A DNA stretch of 64,000 bases, taken from assembly GCA_902763505.1 (NCBI GenBank), contig CACWSO010000006.1:56240-120239 (forward strand), written 5' to 3'. Both the position numbers and the translations under genes were made by a program. Below the pieces are notes generated by a model. That model saw only the letters and a list, made by a program, of their open reading frames with translations. It was not told where the DNA came from and made no database searches. Within the stretch, counting starts at the first letter, position 1; every line of letters starts with the position of its first letter. Below are positions 33,741-41,117 of the stretch, one piece after another. Source of the stretch: an uncultured Eubacteriales bacterium. GTDB lineage: Bacteria > Bacillota > Clostridia > Peptostreptococcales > Anaerovoracaceae.

Positions 33741-34531
33741 TACTTGCCCTCTACTGTTTTAAGATTTCGTTCCATCATCTCATAAAAAGCATTCTTGCCG
33801 TAGTCGCGTTCAATCAGCTCCATCGCCTTTCTGAAATACGGCGCAGCCTGATCAGGTTTCTGCCAATAGTAATACAGGTTCCCCAACGCAGCTGTTGCTG
33901 CGGCATAGTGAGGATCCCTGCCCCCTGTTTCGAGCTCGTAGATGCTCATGGCTGCTTCTAACGTAGCCTTTGCATCTTCATATTTGCCAAGACGTGTCTG
34001 CACCTCGCCGAGGTTGACAAGACTCGTCGCCATTTCAAGTTTATACTGCGGCATGGAAACAATGATCTCTAAGGACCGCAGAGCGGCCTTTTCCGCCTCT
34101 TCGTAGTTATCCATCTCTCGGTACAGGGCACTGATGTTATTGCATAACGCTGCCATTCGGTAATCCGATCCGAATCCGCGGTACGCCAAGATAGCTTCCG
34201 CTGTGCGGAACATTTGGAGTGCGGTCTCATGCTCCCCTGCTACCATCACGATGTTTGCTCCGTTCTGCAAAGCCACCGCGAAATTCTCTGATGTTTCCTC
34301 GCCCATATTCTTGAGCAGCTGCAGCACCTTCTGGGACAGTTTAATCGCTTCATCGATATTCCCTGCTGCCCGGTAAAAACCAGCCAGTTCGTTGCTGACT
34401 GCTACGATTGCTGCTGTATCATTCTCTGTACGAGCTGCCGTCAGACTGTCAATCATAAACTTCTCGATAGCATCTGTGTCATGCTGCGCAAAATATCCAT
34501 CCAGTTTCTGATAAAATTCATTGATATTCAT
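33740..34531 (-). CDS. Tetratricopeptide-repeat protein
   Basis: 263 residues built of about five TPR units (AGFYRAAGNIDEAIKLSQKV, LCNNISALYREMDNYEEAEK, LVNLGEVQTRLGKYEDAKA, ALGNLYYYWQKPDQAAPYFR). No signal peptide, so cytoplasmic. TPR proteins act as scaffolds. GAGGAATC precedes the ATG. It lies between a DUF4125 gene and the DUF4037 gene with an overlap to the latter, so it may hold the DUF proteins together. Confidence 0.85.
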   Translation of the reverse strand: MNINEFYQKLDGYFAQHDTDAIEKFMIDSLTAARTENDTAAIVAVSNELAGFYRAAGNIDEAIKLSQKVLQLLKNMGEETSENFAVALQNGANIVMVAGEHETALQMFRTAEAILAYRGFGSDYRMAALCNNISALYREMDNYEEAEKAALRSLEIIVSMPQYKLEMATSLVNLGEVQTRLGKYEDAKATLEAAMSIYELETGGRDPHYAAATAALGNLYYYWQKPDQAAPYFRKAMELIERDYGKNAFYEMMERNLKTVEGK

Positions 34532-34560
34532 TATTGATTCCTCATATGTCTCCTGCTTTT

Positions 34561-34620
34561 GCTGTCGCGTTATGCTGTCGCACTATACTGTCTCGCACCC
34601 CGGCACGCTATACTGTTGCG
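34561..34620. repeat. Short imperfect tandem repeats
   Basis: Units such as GCTGTCGCGTTAT and GCTGTCGCACTAT (34561-34586) continue in more degenerate form (ACTGT, CGC, CTAT) to 34620. They fill the gap between the first DUF4125 gene and the TPR gene and overlap the last DUF4125 codons, suggesting slippage has lengthened the gap. Confidence 0.5.
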
Positions 34621-35258
34621 CCGCGACACGGTTTCATCTGCTGGGACGCAGCAAGCACTTCTGCCTTTTGCAGGGAATCCTGTCCAAAAAAGCTGACGAA
34701 CACTTCGAAAATATCCCTGATGTAATCCGGATTCAGACGTATATCGCGCAGAATCATCTGCAGCGTGGTGTCTGAGCGGAATACCAGTTCGCTTGTAATG
34801 TAGACCTCAATCGGCACAACATTCTCCATTGGATCGAACGCACGGCCAAGACTTGCCAGCGCAGGATATTCTGCGGCGAATTTATTCTGAGAATCCATCA
34901 TCAGAGGAACAATTTGTTCTATCAGGGATTTGACCATCGGGTCTTGCGGAAGGTTTGCCGGATCTTTCATATAAGCGTACTTCTCAGCCATAAAGTTTCT
35001 GTTCGTATGTGTTGCCACAGTAAGATCTCCCCGGTAAAGTCCGAGTGTATCAGAGTTCATGGCGCTGTGCTGGCTGTAGCGGACCTGATAAAAAGTTTCG
35101 AACTCCGCTTCATCGAGACGGTTCCCTTCTGCCTCGCGCATCTCCTGCATCATATTCCACTCCAGCTCTACGACCTCATAGATGATTCCATCCCGAAGGC
35201 AATCCTCTCTGATGAATTCCCGCTGGTGTTCCAGTGTAATGTCTGTTCTTCTTGCCAT
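34608..35258 (-). CDS. DUF4125 family protein, upstream copy
   Basis: 216 residues, paralogue of the protein at 32151-32768. It shares VVELEWNMMQEMREAEG, VRYSQHSAMNSDTLGLYRGDL and RNFMAEKYAYM. It is the first gene of the operon, with a strong AGGAGG ribosome site. Two different copies flanking a TPR and a nucleotidyltransferase-like gene suggest a heteromeric complex. Function unknown. Confidence 0.8.
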   Translation of the reverse strand: MARRTDITLEHQREFIREDCLRDGIIYEVVELEWNMMQEMREAEGNRLDEAEFETFYQVRYSQHSAMNSDTLGLYRGDLTVATHTNRNFMAEKYAYMKDPANLPQDPMVKSLIEQIVPLMMDSQNKFAAEYPALASLGRAFDPMENVVPIEVYITSELVFRSDTTLQMILRDIRLNPDYIRDIFEVFVSFFGQDSLQKAEVLAASQQMKPCRGATV

Positions 35259-35321
35259 GGTGAACCTCCTGTGGTTGCCAGTAAACTTCCTGACACTTAT
35301 ACATAATTATTTTATCATAAA

Positions 35322-35348
35322 AAAGTCCTGGAATAAATCCAGGACTTT
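35322..35348 (-). terminator. Intrinsic terminator after the 32-codon ORF
   Basis: AAAGTCCTGG (35322-35331) and CCAGGACTTT (35339-35348) form a 10-pair stem, followed on the minus strand by TTTTTT. It separates the radical SAM unit from the DUF4125 operon. Confidence 0.88.
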
Positions 35349-35374
35349 CATGATAATCCAAAATAATTGTTTCG

Positions 35375-35473
35375 TTAAAAAATCTCAGCGATCATACATC
35401 TTGCTGAACCGCCTCCGTTCTGCTCGATGCAATCCAGATCAGGCGTAATCAGCGTCATCTTTGATTCCGTCAT
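35375..35473 (-). CDS. 32-residue ORF coupled to a radical SAM gene
   Basis: The peptide starts MTESKMTLITPDLDCIEQN and ends GGGSARCMIAEIF, with Cys15 and Cys26. Its ATG lies 19 bases after the radical SAM stop with a GAGGTGA ribosome site, and a terminator follows, so it is a genuine short translation unit on paper. The C-terminal GGGSARCM resembles, from memory, the active-site Cys segment at the end of amidinotransferase/arginine-deiminase-family proteins, so it could be a remnant of such a gene. A precursor peptide modified by the neighbouring radical SAM enzyme is the alternative. Confidence 0.5.
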   Translation of the reverse strand: MTESKMTLITPDLDCIEQNGGGSARCMIAEIF

Positions 35474-35492
35474 CTTTCACGTCACCTCGCAA

Positions 35493-36626
35493 CTAAATCG
35501 ACCGCAATATCTCTTCCACTTGCGCGCGCTTCTCATACAAAACGCACCCGCCGTTGTGATCATCTTCAAGAAGGCTGCCCTCCCGCAATTCATGGAACAG
35601 TTTTGACTGCATCGCTTCTTTCAGAGATGTGTCCTTAACATTAATATCCGAATATGGCGAAAACGGACATGGCTCGGCTCCTCCGTGGGAATTGATGTGG
35701 AATAGTCCACGGCCTGCAGCAATACATCCTCCCGACGCCTTTTCATCTCCCGGAAATGATACGTAGACCATGTCCTGGAGTTCCTGCCGCAGTCTGATGA
35801 TTTCGGAATCAAGATACGAACGTTCTTGATCAGTTGGCGCAAGGTGCGCATCCTCTTCTGCCGTTGGTACATATTCAATGTAGACTACCAGTTTGCATCC
35901 CAACTTTGCCAGTTCCCCGAGAAACGCATCCGATGATACTTCTCTGACGTTCTCTGTCGTCACTGTAATGGATGCTCCGAAGATCATATTCTTTTCACGG
36001 AAGGAACGCATATTTTCCAGAAGGAGATCATAAATGCCCTCTCCCCTTCTGGCATCGGTTATTTCCCTTCCTCCTTCTATGCTGATTACAGGAACAAGAT
36101 TCCGGCATCGATCAAACATTCTGAAGTACTCTTCATCGATATAAGTACCGTTCGTAAATATCGGAAACAAAATATCCGGATGTTCTGATGCTGCCCTGAT
36201 AACATCCTTTCTCAGCAGAGGCTCTCCGCCAACGAGCATAATAAAACTAATGCCCAGTTCTTCCGCTTCCCGAAAGATGAAATCCCATTCTCCTGCACTC
36301 AGCTGCGCTACCGGTGTCTCATCATTGGTCGAATGGATTCCTCTGGCATAACAACCGGCGCAGTGCAGATTACAACTGCTTGTGATACTGGCAATGAGAA
36401 GCGGCGGAACGTGTTCTCCGGCTTTTCCCGCTTCTTTACGGATACGCGATGCCTTTCGGCTCGCGGTCGCAAACTTCAGAAGATATGCCGTTTCTCTCGG
36501 ATTCTTCGCAGTTGCTTTGAGAGAATCTGAGATGACACGCTCAACACCTTTTGTCATATATTCCTGAATATCGAAGGGTTTATTCTTAATGTTGTTGTGA
36601 CTGTACTCTCTTTTCATGTGATTCAT
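35493..36626 (-). CDS. Radical SAM protein with SPASM-like C-terminal region
   Basis: 377 residues. Cys85, Cys89 and Cys92 in TSSCNLHCAGCYARG bind the SAM cluster; FIMLVGGEPLLRKD is the GGEP motif; the C-terminal part has further cysteines (SGGCIAAGRGLF, GGAEPCPFSPYSDI, NGGCVLYEKR) suited to an auxiliary cluster. The product is unknown. Two ATGs are possible (36626 and 36617); a TATAAT lies 7-12 bases before, and no ribosome site is visible, so the mRNA may be leaderless. A 32-codon ORF follows. Confidence 0.82.
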   Translation of the reverse strand: MNHMKREYSHNNIKNKPFDIQEYMTKGVERVISDSLKATAKNPRETAYLLKFATASRKASRIRKEAGKAGEHVPPLLIASITSSCNLHCAGCYARGIHSTNDETPVAQLSAGEWDFIFREAEELGISFIMLVGGEPLLRKDVIRAASEHPDILFPIFTNGTYIDEEYFRMFDRCRNLVPVISIEGGREITDARRGEGIYDLLLENMRSFREKNMIFGASITVTTENVREVSSDAFLGELAKLGCKLVVYIEYVPTAEEDAHLAPTDQERSYLDSEIIRLRQELQDMVYVSFPGDEKASGGCIAAGRGLFHINSHGGAEPCPFSPYSDINVKDTSLKEAMQSKLFHELREGSLLEDDHNGGCVLYEKRAQVEEILRSI

Positions 36627-36687
36627 TATACTCTAAAATTGTGAAATGATGTCTTCAATACTTTTGTTGTAATTATCAGAATAATCA

Positions 36688-36722
36688 AAAAGCCTTGGAG
36701 ATGCAATATTCCCAAGGCTTTT
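36688..36722 (-). terminator. Intrinsic terminator of the redox operon
   Basis: AAAGCCTTGG and CCAAGGCTTT arms with a 13-base loop and T-run on the minus strand, 30 bases after the flavodoxin lipoprotein stop. Confidence 0.82.
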
Positions 36723-36752
36723 ATTGTTTTGTCATATCTCTTCTCTGCAGTG

Positions 36753-37382
36753 TTATTGTAATCCGTCGATCCATGTGCGAATTTCATCTTCCGAAGCACC
36801 GCCGGCAAACCGTTTTCCTTCGAGCCAGCTGCCGCTTCCCGCATTATCTGCCAGATTTTGTCCGCTCTGTCCGATATCACTACTGCCTGATGTACAGAAC
36901 GGAATCATTGTGATACCGTCAAAGTCATAGCTTTCTACAAAAGTATCCATAATACGCGGCTCTTGACCCCACCAAATAGGATATCCGATGTAGATCGTCG
37001 TATATCCTTCAAGCGATATTGGATCGCTTCCGATTTCAGGACGTGCAGATGAATCGTTCTGCTCATGCGTCGTACGGCTTTCTGCATTGTCATAGTCAAT
37101 GTCTTCGCTTGTATATTCTTCTGCTGCTTTGATTTCATATATATCTGCGCCGGTGATACCAGCGATTTTCTCTGCAACTCCTTTCGTGTTCCCCGTAACA
37201 GAGAAATACACAACAAGAGTATCCTTTCCAGAGTTGCTTCCTTCTGTTTCACCAGTTTGTTCTTCAGATACCGCCGATCCGTCATCTGTCTCGGCTGCTT
37301 CATCAGAAGTGTTGCTGCCCGAACATGCTGCCAACTCGATGATCATACAAAGTGTCAGCAGTATTAAAAGTATCTTTTTCAT
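36753..37382 (-). CDS. Flavodoxin-domain lipoprotein
   Basis: 209 residues. A signal peptide ends in lipobox LAACS; an acidic/Ser linker (about 20-50) follows; then a flavodoxin domain with the FMN loop YFSVTGNTKGVAEKIA, the segment GYPIWWGQEPRIM and FCTSGSSDIGQS. It is anchored outside the membrane. It resembles the cytosolic flavodoxin at 38907-39386 of the same operon, so one is an exported version of the other. Last gene of the TetR-controlled unit. Confidence 0.88.
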   Translation of the reverse strand: MKKILLILLTLCMIIELAACSGSNTSDEAAETDDGSAVSEEQTGETEGSNSGKDTLVVYFSVTGNTKGVAEKIAGITGADIYEIKAAEEYTSEDIDYDNAESRTTHEQNDSSARPEIGSDPISLEGYTTIYIGYPIWWGQEPRIMDTFVESYDFDGITMIPFCTSGSSDIGQSGQNLADNAGSGSWLEGKRFAGGASEDEIRTWIDGLQ

Positions 37383-37421
37383 AGTCCACTCCTTTATGAT
37401 TGATACGTTCTGTTCCTTTTT

Positions 37422-37841
37422 CTACTTCAGTTTGTTGTAATCGTTTTCCGAAACAGCCTCAAGCCACTCGTTGCTTGTTTCTTCTCCTTCAACTTCGATT
37501 GCGAGATGTGAGAACCACGAATCCGCTGCAGCCCCGTGCCAGTGCTTCACTTCGGCAGGGATATTGATGACCGTACCCGGTGTCATTTCTACTGCTTCTT
37601 TGCCCCATTCCTGATAATAGCCTCTTCCGCCGATGCAGATCAGTATCTGACCGCCGCCGTTCTTAGCATGATGGATGTGCCAGTTGTTGCGGCATCCAGG
37701 CTCAAATGTCACATTGAATACAGGAACCTGCTCTGTGGAAACAGGTGCGAGGTAACTCTGTCCTACGAAGAACTCTCCGTATGGATTCTCCTCACCGATT
37801 GGAAAGAAGATGCTATTCTGATACCTATCCTTCTCATTCAT
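37422..37841 (-). CDS. Cupin-domain protein
   Basis: 139 residues, a small cupin: NVTFEPGCRNNWHIHHAKNGG carries the first metal ligands (HIHH), then GRGYYQEWGKE and the second motif IPAEVKHWHGAA. Such proteins often accompany aldo/keto reductases and flavodoxins in quinone or aldehyde detoxification. It starts 4 bases after the aldo/keto reductase. Confidence 0.85.
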   Translation of the reverse strand: MNEKDRYQNSIFFPIGEENPYGEFFVGQSYLAPVSTEQVPVFNVTFEPGCRNNWHIHHAKNGGGQILICIGGRGYYQEWGKEAVEMTPGTVINIPAEVKHWHGAAADSWFSHLAIEVEGEETSNEWLEAVSENDYNKLK

Positions 37842-37845
37842 TTTC

Positions 37846-38892
37846 CTACCTCCCTATCTTCTGGTCCCCTGTGGACCACACGTGTTTTTCTTTCGCTGCC
37901 GCAGACTTGTTCTGCGCCATGACTCCTGCAAGCGGATGCGGAACATAAGGTTCCTCAAGATATGCCAGTTCTTCACCAGACAGCTCAAGTTCAACTGCCT
38001 TTGCCGCGCCTTCGATGTGATGGAACTTCGTTGCGCCTACTACCGGTGATGTCACCTTGGTGAGCAGCCATGCCAGTGAAACTTCTGTCATGCTGACTCC
38101 ATGCTTCTCAGCAAGTTCTGCCACGCGGCTGATGATCACGTTGTCCTGCTCCGCTGTCGCATCGTATTTGAACTTCGCGTAAGCATCTTCTTCGGCGCGC
38201 TTTGTTCCACCCTCTCCAGGCAGTCTCGAAAGCCTGCCGCTGGCTAAAGCACTGTACGGTGTGAGTGCGATGTTTTCTTCCTCACAATACGGCACCATTT
38301 CACGTTCTTCCTCGCGGAAAATCAGATTGTAGTGTCCCTGTACGGAAACGAACTTCGCAAAACCTTCCCTCTCTGCCAGTGCATTTGCCTTGGCTATCTG
38401 CCATGCAAAACAGTTGGAGATACCGATGTATCTTGTCTTCCCTGCCTTCACGGCGCGGTCGACTCCTTCCATAATATCTTCAATCGGAGTGTTCCAGTCC
38501 CACATGTGATAGATGTACAAATCAACGTATTCCATCCCGAGGTTCTTAAGACTGGTATTGATCATATTTTCTATATGCTGCTGACCGCTGACGCCTTGTT
38601 CTATTTCCTCCAGCGAACGAGGAAGAAATTTCGTCGCAACGACCACTTCGTCACGCTTCGCAAAATCATTCAGCGCACGTCCTACATACTGTTCGCTGGT
38701 ACCGCTCTGATACCCGATCGCCGTGTCATAGAAGTTGACACCGAGCTCCAATCCGCGCCGTATGATTTCTCTTGAATGTTCTTCATCGATGGTCCAGCTG
38801 TGCTGGCCTCTTGCCGCATCACCAAACCCCATGCAGCCCATACAGATGCGCGATACATTCAGATCTGAATTCCCAAGCTTTGTGTATTTCAT
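37846..38892 (-). CDS. Aldo/keto reductase
   Basis: 348 residues, full barrel. NFYDTAIGYQSGTSEQYVG carries catalytic Asp and Tyr, VVVATKFLP the Lys, YVDLYIYHMWD the His, and ISNCFAWQI follows. It reduces carbonyls with NADPH. Fourteen bases after the flavodoxin gene, in the TetR-controlled operon. Confidence 0.9.
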   Translation of the reverse strand: MKYTKLGNSDLNVSRICMGCMGFGDAARGQHSWTIDEEHSREIIRRGLELGVNFYDTAIGYQSGTSEQYVGRALNDFAKRDEVVVATKFLPRSLEEIEQGVSGQQHIENMINTSLKNLGMEYVDLYIYHMWDWNTPIEDIMEGVDRAVKAGKTRYIGISNCFAWQIAKANALAEREGFAKFVSVQGHYNLIFREEEREMVPYCEEENIALTPYSALASGRLSRLPGEGGTKRAEEDAYAKFKYDATAEQDNVIISRVAELAEKHGVSMTEVSLAWLLTKVTSPVVGATKFHHIEGAAKAVELELSGEELAYLEEPYVPHPLAGVMAQNKSAAAKEKHVWSTGDQKIGR

Positions 38893-38906
38893 CTAATCAT
38901 GCTCCT

Positions 38907-39386
38907 TTACAGTTCACTATCAAGCCAGTTTCTGATGACTGACTCGTTCGGGCGATTGATCTGAACGCCGTCTGCCCATTTCACACTGCCGCTAACATTC
39001 TTATGAAGTGCGGTATCGCTTCTTCCAACTCCACTTCCGCCTGATGTACAGAACGGAAGGATCGTCTTTCCCGAGAAGTCATAGCTCTCAAGGAATGTTT
39101 CTATGATCCGCGGTGCTACTCCCCACCAGATTGGGAAGCCAACGATCACTGCATCGTATGAATCCATGTCTGCTACAGTACCTGCGATTTCCGGTCTTGC
39201 GGAAGGATCGTTCATTTCAACGCTGCTGCGGCTGCTTTTGTTCATATAGTTCAGATCTGCGCTTGTGTATTTCTCCTTGGGAACGATCTCAAAGAAGTCG
39301 CCGCCGCTTACTCTTGCGATTTCTTCACCAACACGTTTTGTAACTCCGCTTGCGGAGAATACTGCTACTAATACTTTTTTACTCAT
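38907..39386 (-). CDS. Flavodoxin
   Basis: 159 residues. FMN loop VAVFSASGVTKRVGEEIARV, then GFPIWWGVAPRIIETFLES and PFCTSGGSGVGRSD, typical of long-chain flavodoxins of the BilS/DUF-type found in anaerobes. First structural gene after the TetR regulator. Related to the lipoprotein at the end of the operon. Confidence 0.88.
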   Translation of the reverse strand: MSKKVLVAVFSASGVTKRVGEEIARVSGGDFFEIVPKEKYTSADLNYMNKSSRSSVEMNDPSARPEIAGTVADMDSYDAVIVGFPIWWGVAPRIIETFLESYDFSGKTILPFCTSGGSGVGRSDTALHKNVSGSVKWADGVQINRPNESVIRNWLDSEL

Positions 39387-39414
39387 TTGCTTTATCTCCT
39401 ATTTTCCTTCTTTG

Positions 39415-40038
39415 TTAATTCTCCAAAAGCCTGATAAGGCAGTGATATGTGATTTCATAAATCGACTGATATTTATAATCTACTTCTGCATCTTTCATAG
39501 CCGCCTTCTGCTTGGCTGTTACCTCCGCGTACGGATAGATGCCGAACATAAACGGAAAGAAGACATATATAATCTGCTGTACTTCAGCTTCTGTCATACC
39601 TGAGCAATGCTTCTCAAGTATCTTCCTGAAATACTGCAAAGACTGTCCGTACGCTTTCTTGAACGATACCAGCAGTTCCTCCCTGCTGTTAGACTCCATA
39701 TCGTAATTGTTCATGGCCAGGAGCTTGAGAAGCTGTGCCCTCTTCTCAAGTGACTTAGCGATTAAATCGGCCAGCTGCTGCCCGGAATATTTCCGGTCAC
39801 TGTCCAGGATATCTTTCAAATCTGCGTTCCATCTGTCATATTCGCGTTCAAACAGTGCAAGAAAGATCTCTTCCTTTGTGTGAAAGTAGTTGTATATCGT
39901 CGGGCGTGAGAAGGATGTGGCATTACCGATCTCCTTGAGGGTGATGTCCTTGAAGCTCATCGTCTGGTATAGCTGTTCGCATGCGCCCACGATTTCATCT
40001 CTTCTCTGTGCAACGATTTCAGGCGTTCCCTTAAACAT
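39415..40038 (-). CDS. TetR-family repressor of the redox operon
   Basis: 207 residues. The N-terminal helix-turn-helix is ITLKEIGNATSFSRPTIYNYFHTKEEIFLALF; the rest is a helical ligand domain. It is the first gene of the operon and its promoter is embedded in two copies of a palindrome, so it should repress itself and the downstream flavodoxin, aldo/keto reductase and cupin genes. The inducer is unknown, perhaps a reactive carbonyl or quinone. Confidence 0.88.
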   Translation of the reverse strand: MFKGTPEIVAQRRDEIVGACEQLYQTMSFKDITLKEIGNATSFSRPTIYNYFHTKEEIFLALFEREYDRWNADLKDILDSDRKYSGQQLADLIAKSLEKRAQLLKLLAMNNYDMESNSREELLVSFKKAYGQSLQYFRKILEKHCSGMTEAEVQQIIYVFFPFMFGIYPYAEVTAKQKAAMKDAEVDYKYQSIYEITYHCLIRLLEN

Positions 40039-40060
40039 GATTAATTACTCCTTTCATGTA

Positions 40061-40113
40061 GTTGACACCGTGTCAACAAGTGCATTGTAGCATGGGGTTG
40101 ACACCGTGTCAAC
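40061..40113 (-). promoter_or_regulatory. TetR promoter with twin operators
   Basis: The 17-base palindrome GTTGACACCGTGTCAAC occurs at 40061-40077 and 40097-40113, 36 bases centre to centre. On the minus strand the -35 TTGACA (40107-40112) lies inside the outer copy and the -10 TACAAT (40084-40089) follows after 17 bases; the inner copy covers the transcript start. Confidence 0.92.
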
Positions 40114-40145
40114 TCTATGATGTCATTTTTTCGAAAAATGAAAAA

Positions 40146-40169
40146 GCTCCGGAGTTTTCTCTCCGCAGC
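40146..40169 (-). terminator. Intrinsic terminator of the DUF1638 gene
   Basis: On the minus strand GCTGCGGAG-AGAAAA-CTCCGGAGC is followed by TTTTTCATTTTT. One mismatch in the stem. Confidence 0.7.
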
Positions 40170-40282
40170 CTTTGATTGCTATTACGTATCAGATACTTAC
40201 TTTTTCATCTGCAAAGTTACTTTTTGATCTGGTGTTCCTCCCGCTAAATCCCGGTTTGTGCTTATCCGTTCCATCACTTATT

Positions 40283-40933
40283 CTAGACCAGCACATCTTC
40301 TCTGCGCACTGTTTCCCCCGGTTGTAGAACAAGGAACTGCTCGTCCCAGTCGCCCCGGAACAGTTTCTCCAGAAGATGCGTGCCGCCGTCCACATACTCG
40401 AGACCTGCTTCGAGCCAGTCCGCGTCTTCCTGCACTGCGCTTTTGTACGCGTCGCTTCTGCAATCGTTGATTCCTGTGTCGATGATCGTCATCATGTTGT
40501 AAAGCTTTTGCCAGTCTTTGTGGTATCGTGCTTTTGTAGCGGCATCGACCCGGGCGGTCATGCGTTCGAAAATGCCTTTGAATGATTCGGGCTTTTTATC
40601 TCGTACGTACAGATGATCAGGCTGTTTCAGGTTGCTTATGACACTGTCCCCTGTCTGCAGCAAAATCGATATGCAGTCATCGATTTTAGGTATGACCAGT
40701 GTCTGACTGGCTGAGATGCCTTCCCAGGAACCGCCGCAATAGCCCATGGCAATGAGCACCGTATCCGCGCCCTCCGGCAGCTTTTGAAATGCTTCTCTGA
40801 TATGCCCCCGCATCTCATCCGGATCCCGGTGATAAAGCTGATTCAGATATATGACCGGGTGATTTGTGCCTGCTCTGCTTTGTGCAGCGTCTACATAGTC
40901 CTGCAGGGAGCTGCATGCGATAATGACCTTCAT
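40283..40933 (-). CDS. DUF1638 family protein
   Basis: About 216 residues. Family features: IACSSLQDYVDAAQ at the start, LIAMGYCGGSWEGI, CISILLQTGDSV and YDKMHKD-like YHKDWQKLYNMM. The family is often near corrinoid methyltransferase genes but none is seen here. I use the second ATG (40931-40933), eight bases from GAGGG. Single-gene unit. Function unknown. Confidence 0.78.
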   Translation of the reverse strand: MKVIIACSSLQDYVDAAQSRAGTNHPVIYLNQLYHRDPDEMRGHIREAFQKLPEGADTVLIAMGYCGGSWEGISASQTLVIPKIDDCISILLQTGDSVISNLKQPDHLYVRDKKPESFKGIFERMTARVDAATKARYHKDWQKLYNMMTIIDTGINDCRSDAYKSAVQEDADWLEAGLEYVDGGTHLLEKLFRGDWDEQFLVLQPGETVRREDVLV

Positions 40934-41025
40934 AATCATTTCCCTCGTAAACCGATTTCAGTGTTTTTATATTAACAAAAAAGCCTCTGCGGCGAAAGAT
41001 GTTCCGCATGTTTCCCTGCAAAAGC

Positions 41026-41058
41026 AAAAGCCCCGAGATTGAATATCCAGGGGCTTTT
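41026..41058 (-). terminator. Terminator of the rpsB-tsf operon
   Basis: AAAAGCCCC and GGGGCTTTT pair across a 15-base loop; T-run on the minus strand, 60 bases after tsf. Confidence 0.85.
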
Positions 41059-41117
41059 GTATATAGCTTGTTTCGAATGATTGGCTTAGCCTTTGATTTG
41101 AAAAGTTAGCCTTTTAG

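Noticed and set aside
32805-35258. Toxin-antitoxin or phage-defence system made of the nucleotidyltransferase-like and DUF4125 genes
   Set aside because: No HEPN partner, no small toxin gene and no mobile-element features are visible; the operon ends with a metabolic-type MerR regulator. Kept as an open system without a defence label.
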